A stretch of 64,000 nt of DNA from Herbidospora galbida (GTDB lineage: Bacteria > Actinomycetota > Actinomycetes > Streptosporangiales > Streptosporangiaceae), in contig NZ_SZQA01000018.1 in the NCBI RefSeq assembly GCF_005233835.1, forward strand, positions 1 through 64,000. The letters run 5' to 3'. The translations under genes and the position numbers were made by a program. Below are positions 59,259 to 64,000 of this stretch, one piece after another (the stretch's first letter is position 1; the number at the start of each line of letters is the position of its first letter). The notes under the pieces are model-generated. The model made no database searches. It was given only the letters and a program-made list of their open reading frames with translations, and was not told the DNA's origin.

Positions 59259-59791
59259 AGCGCCTCCTCGTTCAGCGTCTCGGCCAGGCGGCGCAGGGCC
59301 AGCCGGATGCGGGACTTGGCGGTCCCCTCCGGTACGCCGATCTCCACCGCCACCTCGCGATAGGTGCGGCCTCCGTAGTAGGCCAGCTCTATCACCTGGC
59401 GCAGGGCGTCGGGTAAGCCCACCACGGCCTCGCGCACCCGCTTGATCTCGTCGGCGGCCACGACGCCCTCTTCGAGGTCGTGGGGGCGTTCGAACAGGCG
59501 GGGGGCGAGGGCGCCGACGCGGCGGCGCTCCTCCGACCTGACGTGGTCGACCGAGCGCCGATGGGCGACGGTCGCCAGGAAGGTGCGCAGGCTGCCCCGT
59601 GACGGGTCGAAGCCCAGCGGCCGCTCCCAGAAGGTCGCGAAGACCTCCTGGGTGATGTCCTCTGCGGCGACCCGGTCGCGGGTCACGCGGAGCGCCAGAC
59701 CGTAGAGCAGGGCGGAGAAGTGGTCGTACAACTCCCCCAGCGCGGACTCGTCGCCGCTGACGACCCGGCGGTGGAACAGGTGGTCGTCCAC
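59255..59791 (-). CDS. ECF sigma factor (SigK-like)
   Basis: 178 aa from GTG 59791, chosen because GGGGAG lies 6 bases ahead and because a start at 59821 would leave only 25 bp to the divergent gene. Region 2 has LGELYDHFSALLYGLALRVT and EDITQEVFATFWERP, and DHVRSEERRRVG precedes region 4, with LPDALRQVIELAYYGGRTYREVA then VPEGTAKSRIRLALRRL. It is coupled to the MDMPI-domain protein. It reads away from the AidB-like gene, so one regulon may include it. Confidence 0.9.
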   Translation of the reverse strand: MDDHLFHRRVVSGDESALGELYDHFSALLYGLALRVTRDRVAAEDITQEVFATFWERPLGFDPSRGSLRTFLATVAHRRSVDHVRSEERRRVGALAPRLFERPHDLEEGVVAADEIKRVREAVVGLPDALRQVIELAYYGGRTYREVAVEIGVPEGTAKSRIRLALRRLAETLNEEAL

Positions 59792-59846
59792 GGCGGCTCC
59801 CCCACTCGTCGACCCGAGCATCGCATTATTCGCCCGAGATGGTCAG

Positions 59847-61457
59847 ATGGATGACATGAGCCATGAAGTGATGAATCAGGTGCCGCCGCTGTCCGGTCAC
59901 GACGTGGCGGCCGACCCGGCGCTGGCGGCGGCGCTGGCCCGGGAGGGCGCCGACTGGGCCGAGGGCGAGCTGCGGCAGCTCGGCACCCTGGCGGGCACCG
60001 CGAAGGCGCAGGAGTGGGGGCGGCTGGCCAACGAGAACGAGCCGGTCCTGAGGACGCACGACCGCTATGGCCACCGGATCGACGAGGTGGAGTTCCACCC
60101 GGCGTGGCACGAGCTGATGACCGTCGCCGTCGAGCACGGGCTGCACGCCGCGCCCTGGACGATGGCCCGGCCGGGCGCCCACGTGGCGCGGGCGGCCAAG
60201 TTCTACGTGTGGTCGCAGGTCGAGGCGGGGCACGGGTGCCCGATCTCGATGACCTACGCCTCGGTGGCCGCGCTGCGGCACGCCCCGGCGCTCGCGGCCG
60301 AGTGGGAGCCCGCGCTCGCCTCCCGTACCTATGACTTCGGCCTTCGCCCCCTGGCCGACAAGCGCGGGGTGCTCGCCGGGATGGCCATGACCGAGAAGCA
60401 GGGCGGGAGCGACGTCCGGGCGAACCTGACGACCGCCGAGCCGCTCGGCGACGGGACCTATGCCCTGACCGGCCACAAGTGGTTCAATTCCGCGCCGATG
60501 TGCGACGTGTTCCTGGTGCTGGCCCAGGCGCCGGGCGGGCTCTCCTGCTTCCTGCTCCCCCGCGTGCTCCCCGACGGGACCCGCAACGCGATCAGGCTCA
60601 TGCGGCTGAAGGACAAGCTCGGCAACCGGTCGAACGCCTCGGCCGAGGTCGAGTACGAGAACGCGGTGGCCTGGCTGGTCGGCGAGGAGGGGCGCGGGGT
60701 CCGGACGATCATCGAGATGGTCAACATGACCCGGCTCGACTGCGTGATCGGCTCGGCGGCGGGAATGCGGCTGGGGCTGACCCAGGCCGTCCACCACGCC
60801 CGGCACCGCACGGCGTTCGGCCGGCTGCTCATCGACCAGCCGCTGATGCGGAACGTGCTGGCCGACCTGGCGCTGGAGTCCGAGGCGGCGACGGTGCTGA
60901 TGATGCGGCTCGCCGGGGCCACCGACCGGGCCGTGGCCGGTCAGGCGCAGGAGGGGATGTTCCGGCGGGTGGCGCTGGCGGCCGGGAAGTACTGGGTCTG
61001 CAAGCGCGCCGCCGGGCACGCCGCCGAGGCGCTCGAATGCCTGGGCGGCAACGGCTACGTCGAGGAGTCGGGGATGCCGCGGCTGTTCCGCGAGTCGCCG
61101 CTGAACGGCATCTGGGAGGGGTCGGGCAACGTCGCCGCGCTCGACCTGATGCGGGCGCTCACTCGCGAGCCCGAGGCGGCGGAGGCGTTCTTCACCGAGG
61201 TCGAGCTCGCCACCGACCCCCGGATCTCCGAATCGGTGAGCCGGGTCCGCAAGACGCTCGCCCACGCCACCGAGGCCGACGCTCGGCGGCTCGCCGAGGA
61301 GATGGCGCTGGTGCTGCAGGCCTCGCTGCTGATCAGGTTCGCCCCGGCGAGCGTGGCCGACGCGTTCTGCGCCTCGCGGCTCGGCGGCGGCTCGGGCCGC
61401 GCCTACGGCGCCCTGGGGCCCGGCCCCGACCTGGACGCCATCCTGGCCCGGATCTGA
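59847..61457 (+). CDS. AidB-like acyl-CoA dehydrogenase
   Basis: 536 aa. The acyl-CoA dehydrogenase fold is clear: MTEKQGGSDVRANLT (FAD/substrate region, about 172), ALTGHKWFNSAPMCDVFLV, MRLKDKLGNRSNASAEVEYE, and ALECLGGNGYVEESGMPRLF near residue 400. These are the AidB/isovaleryl-CoA-like subgroup signatures, with LNGIWEGSGNVAALDLMRAL just after. AidB proteins bind DNA and are induced by alkylating agents in E. coli, but most homologues have unknown substrates. ATG start 59847; the ECF sigma gene diverges from it. Confidence 0.87.
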   Translation: MDDMSHEVMNQVPPLSGHDVAADPALAAALAREGADWAEGELRQLGTLAGTAKAQEWGRLANENEPVLRTHDRYGHRIDEVEFHPAWHELMTVAVEHGLHAAPWTMARPGAHVARAAKFYVWSQVEAGHGCPISMTYASVAALRHAPALAAEWEPALASRTYDFGLRPLADKRGVLAGMAMTEKQGGSDVRANLTTAEPLGDGTYALTGHKWFNSAPMCDVFLVLAQAPGGLSCFLLPRVLPDGTRNAIRLMRLKDKLGNRSNASAEVEYENAVAWLVGEEGRGVRTIIEMVNMTRLDCVIGSAAGMRLGLTQAVHHARHRTAFGRLLIDQPLMRNVLADLALESEAATVLMMRLAGATDRAVAGQAQEGMFRRVALAAGKYWVCKRAAGHAAEALECLGGNGYVEESGMPRLFRESPLNGIWEGSGNVAALDLMRALTREPEAAEAFFTEVELATDPRISESVSRVRKTLAHATEADARRLAEEMALVLQASLLIRFAPASVADAFCASRLGGGSGRAYGALGPGPDLDAILARI

Positions 61458-61526
61458 GTCACCGGACCGCTACCGGCCGGAAACACGGAGGAAACGGCCC
61501 GGCGCTCTCATGAAGGGGACTCACCG

Positions 61527-61674
61527 GAGGGTGAGGCGCACCTAGGGTTCCGCTCTTCGTGAGGCCTGGTCCGAGAGGTGCAGGCGGCCGCAAGGCCGTT
61601 CCACGGCGGGGGAAAAGCCCGGGAGACAGTCACGACGGCTGCCTCTCCACCTGAGGCTTTTCCCCGAAAAGGAG
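61527..61674 (+). promoter_or_regulatory. Guanidine-I (ykkC) riboswitch with expression platform
   Basis: The aptamer, about 61527-61626, has the class hallmarks in order: CCTAGGGTTCCG (61541-61552), CTGGTCCGAGAG (61566-61577), then ACGGCGGGGGAAAAGCCCGG (61603-61622) with GGAGA after. These match the ykkC/guanidine-I consensus. GGGGAAAAGCC (61609-61619) is perfectly complementary to GGCTTTTCCCC (61655-61665), which ends just before the AAAAGGAG SD. That 11-bp switch helix would compete with the aptamer. Guanidine binding should therefore free the SD or prevent termination. Confidence 0.88.
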
Positions 61675-61679
61675 TGCCC

Positions 61680-62801
61680 GTGGGACACCTCCACAACAAC
61701 TACGGCCCCGAGGCCCGCTCGGCCGTGGAGCGCGAGGCCGCGCTGCCCACGACCATGCACCAGCGCGAGATCGCGCGCGGCCTCGAACTCGGGCTGCGGG
61801 GGGCCGACTCGATCGTCGACCGGACCATCCCCACCTTCTCCCGGGGCGAGCTGCCGCACTTCGCCGGGATCAACACCTTCCTCAAGGCCCCGTACGTCGA
61901 GGACGTCCGCACCTGCGGCGACTACGACGTGGCGGTGATCGGCGCGCCGTTCGACGGCGGCACCACCTACCGGTCGGGGACCCGGTTCGGCCCCCAGGGC
62001 ATCCGCAAGATCAGCGCCCTCTACGGCCCCTACAGCTTCGAGCTCGGCGTCGACCTGCGGGAATCCATCACGATCTGCGACCTGGGCGACATCTTCACCA
62101 TCCCGGCCAACATCGAGAAGACCTTCGACCAGATCAGCAAGGGCGTCTCGCACGTCTACGCGTCGGGGGCGTTCCCGGTGGTGCTGGGCGGGGACCACTC
62201 GATCGGCTACCCGACCGTCCGGGCGGTGGCCGAGCACCACACCGGGAACGTCGGGATCATCCACTTCGACCGCCACGTCGACACCCAGGAGACCGACCTC
62301 GACGAGCGGATGCACACCACGCCCTGGTTCCACGCCACCGACCTGCCGAACGTGCCGCCGAAGAACCTCGTCCAGATCGGGATCGGCGGCTGGCAGGCGC
62401 CGAGGCCGGGCGTGAAGGTCGGCCGCGAGCGCGGCACCACGATCATGACCGTCACCGACTGCGTCGAGATGGGCATCGAGGCCGCCGCCGAGCGGGCCCT
62501 GGAGGTGGCCTGGGACGGGGCCGAGGCCGTGTGGCTGTCGTTCGACGTCGACTGCCTGGACGCCGCGTTCGTGCCCGGCACCGGCTGGCCCGAGCCGGGC
62601 GGCTTCCTGCCGCGCGAGGTGCTGAAGTTCATCCAGCTCATCGCCGACGCCCGGCCGCTGGCCGGCATCGAGGTGGTCGAGTGCGCGCCGCCCTACGACA
62701 ACGCCGAGATCACCTCCCTCATCGCCACCCGCGTGATCTGCGACACCCTCGGGTGCCTGGTCCGCGCGGGTCACCTCCCCAAGAAGAAGGGAGCGGCGTG
62801 A
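61680..62801 (+). CDS. gdmH: Guanidine hydrolase (GdmH-type ureohydrolase)
   Basis: 373 aa from GTG 61680, AAAAGGAG ahead. The ureohydrolase metal ligands are H173 in GGDHSIG, D197, H199 and D201 in HFDRHVDTQE, and D289/D291 in SFDVDCLDAAF. The DRHVD variant in place of the arginase/agmatinase DAHxD motif and PGTGWPEPGG match cyanobacterial GdmH (Sll1077), a nickel guanidine hydrolase giving urea and ammonia. The riboswitch upstream supports guanidine as substrate. Its TGA overlaps the start of the transporter gene (TGATG). The HypA/HypB-like chaperones used by GdmH are not in this window. Confidence 0.88.
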   Translation: MGHLHNNYGPEARSAVEREAALPTTMHQREIARGLELGLRGADSIVDRTIPTFSRGELPHFAGINTFLKAPYVEDVRTCGDYDVAVIGAPFDGGTTYRSGTRFGPQGIRKISALYGPYSFELGVDLRESITICDLGDIFTIPANIEKTFDQISKGVSHVYASGAFPVVLGGDHSIGYPTVRAVAEHHTGNVGIIHFDRHVDTQETDLDERMHTTPWFHATDLPNVPPKNLVQIGIGGWQAPRPGVKVGRERGTTIMTVTDCVEMGIEAAAERALEVAWDGAEAVWLSFDVDCLDAAFVPGTGWPEPGGFLPREVLKFIQLIADARPLAGIEVVECAPPYDNAEITSLIATRVICDTLGCLVRAGHLPKKKGAA

Positions 62802-63769
62802 TGTTCCGTCGCGTGCTCTTGGTCTTGCTGCTCTGTACGGCCTGCGCCGCCGCCCCGGCCGAACAGGCCGCGCCGACGGCCGCCCCGATCACCCTCGGGT
62901 TCAGCGCCTGGCCCGGCTGGTTCCCCTGGCAGGTGGCCCAGGAACAGGGCCTGTTCGAGAAGAACGGGGTGACGGTCGAGCTGAAGTACTTCGACAGCTA
63001 CACCGACTCCCTGAACGCCCTGGCGACCGGCACGATCGACGCCAACAGCCAGACCCTCAACGACACCCTGGCCTCGGTGGCCGGCGGCGCGCAGCAGAGC
63101 ATCGTGCTGGTCAACGACAACTCGACCGGCAACGACCAGATCATCGCCGCCCCCGGGATCAAGACCCCGGCCGACCTCAAGGGCAAGACGGTGGCCGCCG
63201 AGCAGGGCACCGTCGACCACTACCTGCTGCTGCTCGCCCTGGAGAAGGCCGGCCTGTCGGAGGCCGACGTGAACTTCACCCCGATGCTCACCGACGCCGC
63301 CGCCGCGGCCTTCGTCGCGGGCCAGGTCGACGCGGTCGGCGCGTTCGCGCCGTTCACCTCGACGGCGCTGGAACGCGAGGGCAGCGCGGCCATCTCGACC
63401 TCGGCCGACTTCCCCGGCGCGATCCCCGACCACCTGGTGGTCACCCGCGACCTGCTCTCCCGCGACGAGAAGGCGGTCCAGGGCCTGGTGAACACGTGGT
63501 TCGACACGATCGAGTGGATCGGCGCGAACCGGGCGAAGGCCGTGGAGATCATGGCCAAGCGGGGCGGGGTGACGCCGGCGGAGTACGAGACGTACGACAA
63601 GGGCACCACGATCTTCACCCTCGACCAGAACCGGACCGCCTTCACCGGCGCGCTCGACCAGCAGGCGAAGCTGATCTCCGACTTCCTGGTCTCGACCAAA
63701 CTCGTCGACGCGGCCCCGCCGCTCGAGGGCCTGTTCATATCCAAATTCGTGGAGGCCGTCCAGCCATGA
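62801..63769 (+). CDS. ABC transporter substrate-binding lipoprotein (NitT/TauT family)
   Basis: 322 aa. A short signal peptide ends in LCTACAAAP with a probable lipobox Cys. The NitT/TauT-like periplasmic-binding fold then follows: LGFSAWPGWFPWQVAQEQGLF, LATGTIDANSQTLNDTLASV, LKGKTVAAEQGTVDHYLLLL. It should bind a small nitrogen or sulfur compound; its place behind guanidine hydrolase suggests guanidine or a guanidine-yielding molecule. It overlaps the neighbouring genes by single-base and 4-base junctions, so they form one operon. Confidence 0.87.
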   Translation: MFRRVLLVLLLCTACAAAPAEQAAPTAAPITLGFSAWPGWFPWQVAQEQGLFEKNGVTVELKYFDSYTDSLNALATGTIDANSQTLNDTLASVAGGAQQSIVLVNDNSTGNDQIIAAPGIKTPADLKGKTVAAEQGTVDHYLLLLALEKAGLSEADVNFTPMLTDAAAAAFVAGQVDAVGAFAPFTSTALEREGSAAISTSADFPGAIPDHLVVTRDLLSRDEKAVQGLVNTWFDTIEWIGANRAKAVEIMAKRGGVTPAEYETYDKGTTIFTLDQNRTAFTGALDQQAKLISDFLVSTKLVDAAPPLEGLFISKFVEAVQP

Positions 63770-64000
63770 CCCTCGCCAACCGCCACCGCGTCCGCGTGAC
63801 CTCGCCGGGAACCCCCGCCCGCGACCGCCGAGACACCGCCGGCACGACGAACCTTGCCGGGGACGACCGCAGCCGGGTGACGTCCCTGACCGGCGTGCCT
63901 GGTATGGCCCACGAGTTCGCCCCGGCCCTGCCGCCCGGGCCGGTGGCCAACGCGGCCCGCCAGGTGGTCGTGGCCGTGACCGACGGGTCGTGGCAGGTCG
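63766..64000 (+). CDS. Start of an ABC transporter gene (cut by window edge)
   Basis: At least 78 codons from ATG 63766, which overlaps the stop of the binding-protein gene (ATGA). The visible part is polar and Arg/Pro rich with no membrane helix yet, so it may be an extended N-terminus of the permease, or a different component. The frame is open to the right edge. Confidence 0.55.
   Translation, partial: MTLANRHRVRVTSPGTPARDRRDTAGTTNLAGDDRSRVTSLTGVPGMAHEFAPALPPGPVANAARQVVVAVTDGSWQV

Overview
The window is very GC-rich, densely coded, and looks like chromosome from an actinomycete, probably Streptosporangiales. The support is a WhiB protein, mycothiol-type (MDMPI) and SigE-type ECF regulators, a PknB-like kinase, DUF418 and DUF1707 proteins, frequent GTG starts with 4-base overlaps, and a cysteine attenuation leader peptide of the type found in actinobacteria. 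The order-level assignment is inference. No rRNA, tRNA or CRISPR array was seen.

Layout. 1-1461: the 3' end of an IS481-type transposase, a small MerR-type regulator, and about 0.9 kb of scarred DNA with an imperfect tandem repeat and a possible broken DNA-binding gene. 1462-5509: a leftward operon with a C45-type hydrolase, carbamate kinase, an AtzD/barbiturase-family ring-opening amidohydrolase and a DppA-type aminopeptidase. 5675-9376: aminotransferase, DUF418 membrane protein, nitrilase-family amidase, two small unknowns. 9464-12117: fused acyl-CoA carboxyltransferase with a CaiB-type CoA transferase. 13115-16940: HyuB/HyuA. 17123-20479: DsbA/FrnE-like protein, an unknown, CoxG-like protein, a polysaccharide deacetylase lipoprotein. 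20805-23220: cytochrome bd oxidase behind a regular CTAC/GTAG operator-like array. 23157-29943: a three-subunit molybdenum hydroxylase with an NCS2 base permease and a PucR regulator. 30109-33809, divergent: DUF2877 (AllH-like) and one polypeptide fusing FdrA (AllF) to DUF1116 (AllG).

33911-44886: Ser/Thr kinase, MFS transporter, a short family A DNA polymerase, metallophosphatase, AGPS-like FAD oxidase divergent from GlpD, an iron-box-preceded sucrase/ferredoxin-like protein, WhiB. 44987-50535: an orphan second CydB behind a wrecked cydA, a phosphoribosyltransferase, RsgA with a leader peptide, GlyA, a YihY-type membrane protein. 50554-54111: sulfite reductase operon with palindrome, promoter, Cys leader peptide and attenuator. 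54172-59791: two ECF sigma units, DUF1707, DedA, an ankyrin/HEAT protein. 59847-64000: AidB-like acyl-CoA dehydrogenase, then a guanidine-I riboswitch driving a guanidine hydrolase and an ABC transporter cut by the window edge.

How it fits together. Nitrogen scavenging from heterocycles and ureides is the main theme. The Mo hydroxylase and permease could import and oxidise a purine or pyrimidine. The AtzD-family enzyme could open a cyclic imide. The FdrA-DUF1116 fusion with DUF2877 could cleave the resulting carbamoyl compound to carbamoyl phosphate, and carbamate kinase could turn that into ATP, CO2 and ammonia. The guanidine locus adds a separate urea/ammonia-yielding route. The family assignments are firm; the assembled pathway is inference and is the most interesting hypothesis here.
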